Assembly (NCBI RefSeq): GCF_963677565.1
Contig: NZ_OY781981.1
Coordinates: 1,364,001-1,428,000 of the forward strand
Direction: 5' to 3'
From: an uncultured Draconibacterium sp.
GTDB taxonomy: Bacteria > Bacteroidota > Bacteroidia > Bacteroidales > Prolixibacteraceae
DNA: 64,000 bases
Shown: positions 51,801 through 60,686 of the stretch, piece after piece
How positions within the stretch are numbered: position 1 is the stretch's first letter
Layout of the letters: each line of letters starts with the position of its first letter
Made by a program: the position numbers and the translations under genes
Notes under the pieces: model-generated
Told to the model about the DNA's origin: nothing
The model's input: the letters and a program-made list of their open reading frames with translations, nothing else
Database searches by the model: none

Positions 51801-54205
51801 GGGTGCATCGGAAAATCGGAAGTTGTTTCGCTTCCACTGGTGCCAGATACTAGTGTATTATTGATATAAACCTGGTACGAGCGATTGGCAAGATCATGAA
51901 TCATCTTTACGTGATACCACTGTCCGGGTGTATAATCCATAATTACGTAGGTTGGGCCGCCGGAATAAGTGGCAGAAATTTTTCCGTTATAGAACTGTAA
52001 ACGCGATGTTCTTGTTCCCCAGGTTCCAACATTGAAATTGCCCACTCCAATACTTCCGGTTATGCCGGAGAGTATTTTTTCGCAATTTACCCAAGCTTCA
52101 AGCGTAACTTCTGTTGGCATAGTTTCAGGTCTTCGGTAATATTCTGAAGCCCAGCCTGAGGCTCCTTCCATCTGGAAAGCTTTAATCCCGTTTTTAACCG
52201 GATTGTTGACAACAATTTGATTTGCGGTACCAGTTCCTTCGTATTTTTGAATCCAGTCAGCGGGTGCATTATTTAAATTATCACTTTCAAACGAACTGAA
52301 GAAAATTGTATCAGCATCTCCCAACCAAATGTTATGCGACGGATAAACTGTAATTCCTCCAACAATCGTATCGTATGCCGATTTTGCACTGTCGGTGTGT
52401 GTAACTATTGCAGTAACTTCGAAGGTCCCGGCATCGGAATAAATGTGTTCGGGCATAATTTCCAACGAAGTTGTTCCATCGCCAAACTTCCATTCTATAA
52501 CATCGGCATCAGTAATATCAGCAGCGAAAAGAGTTGGTGTGCCTAAACAAACTGTTGAATCATCAGCCGATAAAACAACCTTTGGTTGAACCGCTTTCGA
52601 AATGGTTTTACTAACGGCACTGCTCCAATTTCCTTGTTCATCAACAAACTGAAAGCTAGCCACCGGTGTTCCTCCGGGGAAGTTGGCAACATCGATTAAT
52701 TCATCTAATACCAACGATTTTACCGGAGTTGCTAACGTTACCTCGGTTGCCGAGGCAATATTATCATCAGCCCAGTAACGGTAGCCTACAACTTTATTGT
52801 CGGCAGGTAGAATTTCGTCTTCTAGATAGGTAAAAAAGTTACTTACTGCCGGACTCCAGTTTCCGCTTTTGTCTTTAAAACGGTGCGAAATTATATGCAA
52901 ACCTTCACCCAACGATTTTATGTCGAGTGTTTCGTTAATTACCAAAAGTTCCTGGTTGGGCACTGAAACACTTTCCGGATTTGAATTGTCGCCATCAAAC
53001 CAATATTCGTACTCCACAATTTCGCACAATTCGGGTGTTTCGTCTACCGGATAGTGTACAAACATTCCCGACACTGTTGAACTCCAGCTTCCTGCTTCAT
53101 CCTGAAAACGATAGCTAATATAATGCAAGCCGTTATCCAGGTCCGAAACATCAAGTGTGGTTTCTAACTGAAATGTTTCACTTGAAGATACGGTAGATTT
53201 TTCAACGTCTGAATAATCACCATCGTACCAGTATTCCATTGCGATAATTTCGTGCATCTCGGGAGTTTCGGCTTCCGGAGAATACGTAAAGAATTTTGAT
53301 ACCGGAGAGCTCCAGTTTCCGGCTTCATCCTGAAATCGATAACTAACATAGTGCAACCCAAATCCTAAGCTGGAAATGTTAAGTGTGGTCTCTAATTGAA
53401 AAGTTCCGTTTGAGGAAACTGGAGAACTCTCAACTACTGAACAGTTGCCATTAAACCAGTATTCCATGGCAATTACTTCGTGTATTTCGGGCTCGTCTTC
53501 GCTCGGAACATTGTGGAACATCCAGGTGCGTGGTGCACACCATTTTCCTGCATCGTCCTGAAAACGGTAGCTCAAAGTATGTATACCAATCGACAAAGCT
53601 GAAACATCCAAATTTTCGGCAATATTTAAGCCGGAAGTAGAGGTAACAGGTTGTTCTGTTTTTCCGGCATAATCGTCGTTAAACCAGTATTCGTATTTTA
53701 CAATTTCGTGTATGCCTGTGGCATTATCTTTTATAAAAAATTTCACCAAGGGTACTCCCCAAATTCCACGGCTATCTTTAAAACGGTAGGTAACGGTATG
53801 TAATCCGTTTATTAATCCGGTAACATCAACATCGGTTGTTAAATTAAAACTTGCCCCAGTTGCCGTTCCGGTTTGCATGTTGAAATAATCGGCATCAAAC
53901 CAATATTGATAATCGGTAATAAAGTGTATACCCGGTGTATTACTGTCTTTGGTAAAAAACTTTACCAATGGTGCTCCCCAAACTCCCCGGTTGTCTTTAA
54001 AACGGTAGCTTATGGTATGTAGGCCATCCACTAATGCGCTAACATTTATTAAATCGGTATGATTTAAAATAGCTCCACCTGTAGTGCTGCTTTGTACTGT
54101 GCTGTATTGCCCATCAAACCAATATTCGGCCTGCACAATAGTAGTTTGTGCCTGCATGCAAAAGGGCGATAGCAGCCAAAGCAATATATAAATGTATTTT
54201 TTCAT
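48851..54205 (-). CDS. Giant T9SS-sorted repeat protein
   Basis: A 1784-residue secreted protein with signal peptide (ending MQAQ). Part one (about 27-545) is seven copies of a ~74-residue beta repeat, each opening with YWFD-like or YWYD and carrying LD(V/I)S-x-L-x-x-GLHxISYRFxD-W. Then a PKD domain (about 545-622, WKFGDGTTS) and a LamG-like sandwich (about 632-828). Part two (about 836-1398) is eleven copies of a ~52-residue repeat with C-E-x-D-L-P-Y and a G-C-D-S core, the last lacking the first Cys. An HYR-like domain, a cadherin-like domain and a T9SS C-terminal sorting domain (about last 80 residues, ending LILDKK) follow. Probably a long surface adhesin. Internal repeats are highly alike, so recombination or assembly errors are possible. 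No enzyme motif seen. Confidence 0.9.
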   Translation of the reverse strand: MKKYIYILLWLLSPFCMQAQTTIVQAEYWFDGQYSTVQSSTTGGAILNHTDLINVSALVDGLHTISYRFKDNRGVWGAPLVKFFTKDSNTPGIHFITDYQYWFDADYFNMQTGTATGASFNLTTDVDVTGLINGLHTVTYRFKDSRGIWGVPLVKFFIKDNATGIHEIVKYEYWFNDDYAGKTEQPVTSTSGLNIAENLDVSALSIGIHTLSYRFQDDAGKWCAPRTWMFHNVPSEDEPEIHEVIAMEYWFNGNCSVVESSPVSSNGTFQLETTLNISSLGFGLHYVSYRFQDEAGNWSSPVSKFFTYSPEAETPEMHEIIAMEYWYDGDYSDVEKSTVSSSETFQLETTLDVSDLDNGLHYISYRFQDEAGSWSSTVSGMFVHYPVDETPELCEIVEYEYWFDGDNSNPESVSVPNQELLVINETLDIKSLGEGLHIISHRFKDKSGNWSPAVSNFFTYLEDEILPADNKVVGYRYWADDNIASATEVTLATPVKSLVLDELIDVANFPGGTPVASFQFVDEQGNWSSAVSKTISKAVQPKVVLSADDSTVCLGTPTLFAADITDADVIEWKFGDGTTSLEIMPEHIYSDAGTFEVTAIVTHTDSAKSAYDTIVGGITVYPSHNIWLGDADTIFFSSFESDNLNNAPADWIQKYEGTGTANQIVVNNPVKNGIKAFQMEGASGWASEYYRRPETMPTEVTLEAWVNCEKILSGITGSIGVGNFNVGTWGTRTSRLQFYNGKISATYSGGPTYVIMDYTPGQWYHVKMIHDLANRSYQVYINNTLVSGTSGSETTSDFPMHPTVETIDVMLCAGNSGTTKMFFDDILLSKKGNFEVCESDLPYQLGIQQLTSEGFYTETFINSYGCDSVVSFNLVINPSDSIWLADTICESDLPYEFGEQSLETAGVYTESFPTAYGCDSVVSLNLVINPSDSIWLADTICEGDLPYAFGEQSLISAGVYTEDFPTAFGCDSVVTLTLVVNDTSLTELEMSVCENDLPLIIGLDTFYNEGVYTKQLNNTMGCDSTVILSLNVLDTSLVTAELEICENLLPFTFGTQSLSAGGVYSESFVKDNGCDSTVILTLIVKDTFAVLDTVTVCESELPYNWEGDDLWTSGPYTKTLTAESGCDSIVSLTFNVLDSSLVEQEITVCESELPFTFGSQILDTCGVFTEVFDAENGCDSTVILTLNVLDSTIRNQEVTICAGDVPYSFGAQTLSSSGIFTEVFNGSNGCDSTVILNLTVNDTFRLADTVTICENDLPYTFGTQTLLADGIYTELFATTAGCDSTVVLVFAVNDTAQKTFSDTICENDLPYVFGSQSLTSSGVFTESFVAANGCDSMVALSLTVHDSYVTHIYETVSPSELPFVFGSQQLTKTGTFSNTYPTIFGCDSTITLHLVVEDNIRPTAKCNSIEVELGQDGFYSLDNFDLEAIAQGSNDDISEFEDLRITVSPTEFTCENIGVNTVTVKVKDAAGNQATCSTTITVLDQIANPRINEVDDQVMDEDSSLELLLTGISGGTACETWNVDLSASSLGTDLISELDIDHLPNDSSALLNIVLQDNQYGTDSIYISVQDSLGNSTSIGFLLTVNAVNDRPEIMQEIEDQIMTAGDSTSNTVSKIPGEYFSDLDDTTFVFSLDAENEALPGWIVIQETVEQYIYTFTPSESDTGCFNFILTIEDEAGGATYDTFRVCIDPLEVGVSILEANDFGINLYPNPTRGEVSIDLKSPPPGEIELLVTSISGSEVLRKTYKSGERINFNLSENISGTYLVILQMHNKRVVRKLILDKK

Positions 54206-54277
54206 TCTTTAGATTTTAATATTTATTGATTCAAGACTTGTAGAAGTAAGACTCTCATTGTCTTTTTAATCTAAAGA
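54206..54277. repeat. Long inverted repeat ahead of the giant gene
   Basis: TCTTTAGATT (54206-54215) and its reverse complement AATCTAAAGA (54268-54277) lie 52 bases apart, spanning almost exactly the gap between the beta-helix gene and the giant gene. It could fold as a long stem with an AT-rich loop in the leader. Function unknown. Confidence 0.4.
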
Positions 54278-54278
54278 A

Positions 54279-55298
54279 CTAGCGCTCTTGCGCCTGCACT
54301 TCTATATCTACACCCAATTGATTATTGGTTACTTCATCGGTTACAGTAGCCGCATTTATGTGAGGATAGTAAGGAATGGTTTTATATGGAGTTGCTGTTC
54401 CGTAAATCCCAATGGGTGTAGTCCCGTCACTCGAAATCCAGGTTGGATCTTTAAGGGAATAATCATTGTCGTACGAAAATGTTGTTACACTGTTACTGCC
54501 ACTAAGATCGGTATAAACGTCACTCAATCCGTAACCTACACTAACAAAATTACCACCTCCATCAGTTACTGAACCATTTGTGGGAAATGCTTCAGCAAGT
54601 ACATTGTTAGTTAAGGTACAATCTGTACAATAAACGTTAGTTGCATTTTCATAACCAAAAGCATTGTTTATGAAAAGACATGATTCACAATTCAGAATTA
54701 CCTGACTGGAGGAACCATTTGCATTAATGGCGTTATGTTTAAATTCAGATTGCTTAAAATAGGATATTGTTCCAAAAAGAATTGAATTTTGAATTGAACA
54801 GCCTTCTGCTCCTTTCGCAGTAAGACTACCATTAATAACACACTCTATTACGGTAGTCTTTAAATTCGGAGTGGTTGGATTGTTATTGTATCTGAATGTT
54901 ATACTGCCGCCTATACGACAGCGCTTTATGGTAATATTTGTAACGTCTGCATCAATTCCAATCTGGAAGTTGCCGGTGAAGTATATCCCTTCGAAACTAC
55001 TACCAGAACAGCCATCGTAAAGGTTAATTGCGGTGGTTATTCGCGAGGCATGAGTTGCCCCTGTTTCGCTGGGGTAATGCCCAACACCTACCCAATGTAG
55101 CGATTTATATATGTTTCCGCTACTCAACGAAAATCCACCTCCGGGAATATAAAGTGTATCGCCGTCTACTGCGTTTTCGATGGCGGTGTTTATGTTGGTA
55201 TAAACTTCTGTTTTATTTCCGTTTTGCACTACAAATTGTGCCTGCCCCCAGCAAAGTGCAGAGACAAATAGCAAGGGGAGAAATATATATTTTTTCAT
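54279..55298 (-). CDS. Secreted right-handed beta-helix-like protein (paralogue A)
   Basis: A 339-residue secreted protein. The ATG at 55298 gives a clean signal peptide (ending SALCWGQA). The body is many short strands with T/N/S turns such as DGCSGSSFEGIYFTGNF, ITIKRCRIGGSITFRYN, NPTTPNLKTTVIEC and NCESCLFINNAFG, the ladder seen in right-handed parallel beta-helix proteins (pectate-lyase-like). It is a paralogue of the next upstream gene: both start with FVVQNG, then a DTLYIPGGGF and SSFEGIYF pattern. No catalytic residues or sorting tail recognised. Confidence 0.65.
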   Translation of the reverse strand: MKKYIFLPLLFVSALCWGQAQFVVQNGNKTEVYTNINTAIENAVDGDTLYIPGGGFSLSSGNIYKSLHWVGVGHYPSETGATHASRITTAINLYDGCSGSSFEGIYFTGNFQIGIDADVTNITIKRCRIGGSITFRYNNNPTTPNLKTTVIECVINGSLTAKGAEGCSIQNSILFGTISYFKQSEFKHNAINANGSSSQVILNCESCLFINNAFGYENATNVYCTDCTLTNNVLAEAFPTNGSVTDGGGNFVSVGYGLSDVYTDLSGSNSVTTFSYDNDYSLKDPTWISSDGTTPIGIYGTATPYKTIPYYPHINAATVTDEVTNNQLGVDIEVQAQER

Positions 55299-55350
55299 GA
55301 TATTCATTTTAATTCATTGTGATTGACGAAATCGTTTAACAGTAAAAGGG

Positions 55351-56418
55351 TTATTTCTCTTGCGCAGCTACAGTGATTTTAACATCCAACTCTCCGTTAA
55401 CAGCTTCGTTGGCAATGTCAACAGTGCGAACATGTGGATTGTAAGGTACTGCGCCTTCTTTGTATTGTTTTATTGGAGCACCACCATAAATGCCGGGATT
55501 AGTTTCATCGGTTGCTATTCCTAAGATAGAAACGTCATCACCATTTTCATTTGTTCCGGTAATATCATTTAAATGATAATCGTTGGGGTAATTAAATGTC
55601 CATAAATTTGCTGTAATACTTTTGAAAACTTGATCCCTGTTAACTCCTGTCAGGTTTCCGCTTCCGGTGAAAGTAGATAACTCCGGATTATAGGGTAACC
55701 CACCATTAAATGTATTATTTTGAAACTCGCAATTTGAAGACCCCGATAAGCCTGGATTATAGGTAAATACATTATTTGTGTATCTACAGTTAGAAGAATT
55801 TGATAAGTAATAGGATGAATAACAATAAGTATTATGGTTGAATAAACTGTAATGGAAATTTTCACAATTGCCGATTATTAAGTTGTTTTCTACTAGGCAA
55901 TTACGTCCATTGTTTCCACGAATAGTGCCAGCCACCGATTGCAACATATGAAAATTTAAATCAGGGTATCCATTATCTATGTTAGTATCATATCTTAAAG
56001 TTGTAGTTCCAGTTACTCTACAGTATTTTATCAAAATATCAGTAACTTCTTCGTTGCTTACTGTTCCAAATTGCAGCGATCCCTGGAAATAAATACCTTC
56101 AAAGGTGCTTCCACTAGCGTTTTTTGTAAATCGAAGAACATATGGATATCCATCACAAATTACGTTTGTGAAACCAGTGGCTAAAGTTGAATCGGGATAA
56201 TGCCCCACGCCTCGCCAATGGAGTTGTTTATCAACTATTTGGCTATTAAAGTTGAATCCTCCTCCGGGTAAATAAATAGTATCTCCAGCCGAAGCTGCAT
56301 CAACGGCTTCAACAAGGGTTTCGAAAGTTTGCGCTGTGCCGTTTTGCACAACAAATTGTTTTTGGGCAAATGTGGTAATGGCCAAAAACAGGAACGGTAA
56401 AAAGTAAAGCGTTTTCAT
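55351..56418 (-). CDS. Secreted right-handed beta-helix-like protein (paralogue B)
   Basis: A 355-residue secreted protein; the ATG at 56418 is preferred over one at 56424, two codons upstream (either gives a signal peptide ending TFAQ). Paralogous to the downstream gene: FVVQNGTAQTFE, DTIYLPGGGFNF, SGSTFEGIYFQGS and ILIKYCRVTGTTTLRYD align with it. The ladder of NN and SN turns suggests a right-handed beta-helix. It begins after a 400-bp gene-free stretch, so its promoter drives the cluster toward the giant gene. No enzymatic motif seen. Confidence 0.65.
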   Translation of the reverse strand: MKTLYFLPFLFLAITTFAQKQFVVQNGTAQTFETLVEAVDAASAGDTIYLPGGGFNFNSQIVDKQLHWRGVGHYPDSTLATGFTNVICDGYPYVLRFTKNASGSTFEGIYFQGSLQFGTVSNEEVTDILIKYCRVTGTTTLRYDTNIDNGYPDLNFHMLQSVAGTIRGNNGRNCLVENNLIIGNCENFHYSLFNHNTYCYSSYYLSNSSNCRYTNNVFTYNPGLSGSSNCEFQNNTFNGGLPYNPELSTFTGSGNLTGVNRDQVFKSITANLWTFNYPNDYHLNDITGTNENGDDVSILGIATDETNPGIYGGAPIKQYKEGAVPYNPHVRTVDIANEAVNGELDVKITVAAQEK

Positions 56419-56424
56419 TTGCAT

Positions 56425-56826
56425 TAATTTTTGAATTTAATCCCAGGTGCAGATTTGAAAAGATATTTGCGCAGCCCAATGATTTGTAAATGCGTTTTGA
56501 AATGACGCAATAAAATCAGGCAAACCTTGGTTTTTCAACAAGGCTACAAGGCAAACAATTCTTTTTTAATCACGCACAATTGTGGAATGTTAGTTAAACT
56601 TTTGGTACACTTATCTCATTTCCATAATTCGTGGAAATGAATGATTTTGAATAAAAATAATTTGATTTTGGAAGCTTTCATATAGCCTTTCAGTGCAATT
56701 CAATGTACCGTTGGTTACAGCCAACCATCCGCAATAATTTGGCTACAAACCGTTTAATTCAGAATTAATCCGGATAAGATAATTTTAGATTTTGTGCTTT
56801 GGAGAACCCGTTTTTGGGTGTTGTAT
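56425..56826. other. Gene-free stretch upstream of the surface-protein cluster
   Basis: About 400 bases with no coding potential. It holds the inverted repeat at 56617-56639 (listed separately), a short inverted repeat GTTGG-N6-CCAAC (56710-56725), and a weak ACCC/GGGT hairpin near 56800-56815 that could end the response-regulator transcript. Probably the control region for the beta-helix and giant genes. Confidence 0.5.
56617..56639. promoter_or_regulatory. Perfect inverted repeat, candidate operator
   Basis: CATTTCCA-N7-TGGAAATG, eight-base perfect arms, about 200 bases upstream of the beta-helix gene. It lies between the two-component system and the surface genes and could be a binding site for the adjacent LytTR regulator, though LytTR sites are usually direct repeats. 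Confidence 0.4.
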
Positions 56827-57576
56827 TTAAACCTGGGTTTTATAGCTTAGAATTTTCATCTCAATTTCCTTGCGTCGGTCGCGGGCAACTTCCAAACGCG
56901 TTCCGGAGCTAAGTTTTAAATTTCGTCCGCCAAACGAAACAATGTGTTCCATGTTTACCAGGAACGACTTGTGAATCCTCAGAAACGGAAATTCGTGAAA
57001 TTCATTCTCCCAATAACCAAGATGACGAGAGGTAAACAACTCTTTAACCTGCTTTTGTTCATCGAGGTAATGGATTACAGAATATTCTTTTTCCGCTTTT
57101 AAATACAAAACCCGCGAGGCCGGTAAAAATACAGTTTCGTTTTGGCCCTTTATAACCAGTTGTTTATTGTGCGGTGCGTTAATGGTTTGCAGTAATTGTT
57201 CCAGTTCTTCTTTGCGGAATATTTTACTTTTTGCTTTTTCAATGGCCAGCAGCAAATCGTCTTTGTCGATGGGTTTGGTAACATAATCGATGGCATTGAA
57301 TTTAAAGGCTTTTAAAGCAAAATCGTTATACGATGTAACAAAAATAATCTGTAGTTTATCCCATTTCCAGGCTTTCAACATTTCGAAAGCATCAAAATCA
57401 TCGTTAAACTGAATGTCGAGAAAAACGAGATCGAAAGTGAGCTGAGGGAGTTTTTCAATCGCTTCGCGCCCGGAATAGCAGATGTCAACAATTTCAATGT
57501 CAGGCGCATATTCCTGTAGAATTTCTTTTAAATTCAGTACCGAAAGTTTTTCATCTTCAACAATTACTGCTTTCAT
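56827..57576 (-). CDS. LytTR-family response regulator
   Basis: A 249-residue response regulator. Receiver domain (about 1-120): acidic pocket E7-D8, phosphoacceptor D54 in LVFLDIQF, T/S in FVTSYND and K105-like lysine in YVTKPIDK. LytTR DNA-binding domain (about 145-245) with LYLKAEKEYSVIHY and RIHKSFLVNMEHI. It is the partner of the sensor kinase encoded 42 bases upstream in the same operon. Targets probably include the surface-protein genes downstream. Confidence 0.92.
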   Translation of the reverse strand: MKAVIVEDEKLSVLNLKEILQEYAPDIEIVDICYSGREAIEKLPQLTFDLVFLDIQFNDDFDAFEMLKAWKWDKLQIIFVTSYNDFALKAFKFNAIDYVTKPIDKDDLLLAIEKAKSKIFRKEELEQLLQTINAPHNKQLVIKGQNETVFLPASRVLYLKAEKEYSVIHYLDEQKQVKELFTSRHLGYWENEFHEFPFLRIHKSFLVNMEHIVSFGGRNLKLSSGTRLEVARDRRKEIEMKILSYKTQV

Positions 57577-57618
57577 AGTTTTTTTTGTTTAGCACTTCAA
57601 TCAGTTTCAGGTTTATCT

Positions 57619-60564
57619 TTAAAAATTATCAGGCTTTAGTACCAAAGGTATTCGGAAACGTACTTCTGCCCCAGGATTTCGATCGCTGATCTCAAACTGT
57701 ATTTTTCGTCGTTTCTGAAGTAGTTCAATTCTTTCGCGTGTTATTTTTGTTCCTAATCCGGTACCGAACGAATGCGATTGTTCTTTTAGTCCTTTGCCAT
57801 TATCTAGCACCGAAATGTGTAAATATTGATTTTTTACTTCAAGGTTTATTTCAATTTCAGCATGTTTAATTTTTAAACCACCAAAACCATGTTTAATCGA
57901 ATTCTCAACAAGCGGTTGAAGCATCATTGGCGGAACAAGTATTTGTTCGGTTGAATAATTTTTCGGCAACACAATCTTAAACGAGAAACAGTGGTTACAT
58001 CTATATTGCTCCAATTCCATGTATTTGCTCACAATTTCAATTTCATTACTTAAACTGATGGATTCTTTTTTTACACTTTGAAGAATTACACGCAGCAATT
58101 TCGAGAAACTTACAATGTATTGGTTCGCTTGTTTTTTATGTCCGGCGTTTACTAATCCGCTAATGTTGTTCAGGCAATTCATAACAAAGTGCGGATCGAG
58201 TTGTGCCGATAAGGCTTCACTTCGTAATTGCGTGAGTCGCTGTTTTATGGCCGCCTTTTTCTTTTCACGTTTTCTAAAATACTGAATCAATAGAAATACG
58301 ACTAACGAAAGAATTACCAATTCAGCCGCAATAAACCACCATTTTTGCCAAAACGGATGTTTGATTGTGAATGCAAAAAGCAATGTGTCTGAAGTCGCCT
58401 GGCTAACACCTGCATCGGCTTTTACTTCAAACTCATAGCGGCCTGGGCGTAGTTTGTAGTAATTAATTTCGTTATTGTCGGTTGCTGCCGACCAATTTCC
58501 CTGTAAGCCTTTTAATCGATAATAGTACCTTATATTGCCTGAGTTGGTGAATGAAACCGCATCAATTAAAAACTGCAAATTATTGCGATTGTATTCAAAA
58601 TCCTTTACTTTATTTCGTTCCTCTTGCTGCCATTTAATATTATCGGTTGAAGAGTTAATATTCAGGAAAATACGCGGAGGCATTATTTTTTTATGTATCA
58701 GGCGTTGAGGATCAAAACGGGTTACCAGGTCGCTGGTTGGAATCCAAACCAGACCTTCCGAATCGGTGAGAAAGCCGTTTTGCCCACATTCAATTCCGGT
58801 AAATCCATTACTTTGGTTAAACAGAATGGTTTCGAAAATGCCACTGTTGTAGTACTTTTCCAAATCGGCAATGTATAATCCTTTAATTCCACCCAAAAAC
58901 AGGTAATGTGGTTTTACAAACAACATCGAATAAAAAGCTTCTTCTTCTCTCGATTCAATTTGTTTTACCGAATCGCCGGTAAATAAATTTACATTTTCAA
59001 TTCCGGCAATCCATATATTTTCGTGATGATCTTTAGCCAGCGAATAACTATGCTGAACAGATTGATTATTGTAATGAATAACACTGTCGTCTTTAATCAC
59101 ACTCAATCCGTTTTGCCCTATTACCACCAGGTTTTTGTTTTTATCAAATTCAAAATTTAACACACTCGAAACGCCCAGTTTCTGGCGCGTCCAACTTTTA
59201 ATCTCGTTATTTTCATCAACAATATACAAACCCGGATATCCGCTGCAGTATAATTTCCCATCGGGGTAAACTTTGGTCATTTGAAAAGGCAACTCGGGTA
59301 AACCGTTCACCGGAGAGAATTTCCCCGTTTCGTATTTCAGCACATTACATTCGGTTGGGAAAAAAAGAGTTGATCCGCGTCGGCTTGCTCCCATGTAGTA
59401 GGCGTAATAATCCGGAACAGGGCGTCGCTTAAGGTGTTGCGGCAGTTGACGGTTTACTTTACTTGTGTAATCGGTAGTTTTTGTTCCATCCCAATTCCAA
59501 AGCCCGTTTTGGTACGATGCAAACCAGAAGTTTTGTTTTTCATCTTCCAACACCGACCAAACCCAGTCTTTATTTCCCATATTAAATTTGAAATTCTGAA
59601 AATTCAACTGGAAATAATTAAACAAACCTTCTTCGGTAGCTACCCACAGGTTGTCTTCCACATCGTAAACAAGGTCGCGGATATGAGTTAGGTTTTGCTT
59701 GATGGGCACTAACTCGTTTTTAAACAGGTACAGGTTTTGATCTGTTTTTACAATTAATGCATCGTTGGCAGGTGTCGAAATTATTTTAAAGAATCTTGCT
59801 GGTTCTGTAATTGTAAAAAGGTGAGAAATTGTTTCACCATGAATCAGAAAAACTTCGTGTTGGTCATTAAAGCCTGCAAAGTGAGTTCCGTGCTGAATAA
59901 TGTTATTAATGTTTTTTGGGTTGTGTAAACCGCGTAACAACTTGCCGGTTTTAACATCCGAAATGTATATGCTGTCGGCACTTGCTTGCCACATATTGTT
60001 CTGCTCTCCCTCTTCAAGAAAAATTATAGAACCCCATTTATGGTTAACATCGTATAGCTTTATTGAATCAAGATTGGAATAATCCATAACCTGCTGTCGC
60101 AATTCGTTATTTTGAGCGAGGGTGTGTAGTACTTTCTGATTAAAATGCTTAGACTGTTGCAATAGTGAAGAACTCGTTGCTCTGTTCGGGTAGTTATGTT
60201 TCCGAATGCTATCGCCTGTCAGTTCAGCAAATAAATTGGTGCCAAATAGTAATAAGTGCTGGTTATTCGTTTCGCCCAAAACGGTTAAATCAAAACCCGG
60301 CAGAATTGCTTTTGGGTAGTTTTTAAAACGGTAGCCGTCAAAACGACTCAGCCCGGCTTTGGTGGTGCACCACAAATATCCTTTGCTATCGATGAACATG
60401 GTCATCACCTGCATTTGTGCTAAGCCATCTTGTACGGTGTAGTGCTTGTAGCTGTATTCGTTAGTAATTTCATGCGAAAAGGCAGCTGTTTGAATTATGA
60501 GGACACAAAAGATGCAGCTATGAATGCGAAGAAGGATTGATTTGGTAATAGCAGTTTTTGGCAT
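57619..60564 (-). CDS. Propeller-type LytS-like sensor histidine kinase
   Basis: A 981-residue sensor kinase. I start at the ATG at 60564 because the first ~29 residues before it lack a signal and this start gives one (ending AAFSHEI). A periplasmic two-component-regulator beta-propeller region (about 35-640, with FIDSKGYLWCTTKAGLSRFDG and DLVYDVEDNLWVATEEGLF) precedes a Y_Y_Y-type domain (about 650-735). One membrane helix is at about 742-765. The cytoplasmic part is a LytS/His_kinase domain with the phosphoacceptor H792 in LDPHFVMNCLNN, then VENSIKHG and DNGKG nucleotide boxes. It sits just upstream of the LytTR regulator. Confidence 0.9.
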   Translation of the reverse strand: MPKTAITKSILLRIHSCIFCVLIIQTAAFSHEITNEYSYKHYTVQDGLAQMQVMTMFIDSKGYLWCTTKAGLSRFDGYRFKNYPKAILPGFDLTVLGETNNQHLLLFGTNLFAELTGDSIRKHNYPNRATSSSLLQQSKHFNQKVLHTLAQNNELRQQVMDYSNLDSIKLYDVNHKWGSIIFLEEGEQNNMWQASADSIYISDVKTGKLLRGLHNPKNINNIIQHGTHFAGFNDQHEVFLIHGETISHLFTITEPARFFKIISTPANDALIVKTDQNLYLFKNELVPIKQNLTHIRDLVYDVEDNLWVATEEGLFNYFQLNFQNFKFNMGNKDWVWSVLEDEKQNFWFASYQNGLWNWDGTKTTDYTSKVNRQLPQHLKRRPVPDYYAYYMGASRRGSTLFFPTECNVLKYETGKFSPVNGLPELPFQMTKVYPDGKLYCSGYPGLYIVDENNEIKSWTRQKLGVSSVLNFEFDKNKNLVVIGQNGLSVIKDDSVIHYNNQSVQHSYSLAKDHHENIWIAGIENVNLFTGDSVKQIESREEEAFYSMLFVKPHYLFLGGIKGLYIADLEKYYNSGIFETILFNQSNGFTGIECGQNGFLTDSEGLVWIPTSDLVTRFDPQRLIHKKIMPPRIFLNINSSTDNIKWQQEERNKVKDFEYNRNNLQFLIDAVSFTNSGNIRYYYRLKGLQGNWSAATDNNEINYYKLRPGRYEFEVKADAGVSQATSDTLLFAFTIKHPFWQKWWFIAAELVILSLVVFLLIQYFRKREKKKAAIKQRLTQLRSEALSAQLDPHFVMNCLNNISGLVNAGHKKQANQYIVSFSKLLRVILQSVKKESISLSNEIEIVSKYMELEQYRCNHCFSFKIVLPKNYSTEQILVPPMMLQPLVENSIKHGFGGLKIKHAEIEINLEVKNQYLHISVLDNGKGLKEQSHSFGTGLGTKITRERIELLQKRRKIQFEISDRNPGAEVRFRIPLVLKPDNF

Positions 60565-60638
60565 TTGTTTTACAACGGATTCATCACTGCTAAGATAAAT
60601 TATTCTTATAGTAATTCGTTCAGTAGAAGCAATAAAAA

Positions 60639-60663
60639 AACAGAAACCCAATGAGTTTCTGTT
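60639..60663 (-). terminator. Terminator of the ROK gene
   Basis: AACAGAAAC / GTTTCTGTT with a 7-base loop, followed by a T-run on the minus strand (TTTTTTTATT). Confidence 0.8.
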
Positions 60664-60686
60664 TTTTAAAAGTATGTTGGTAAATT

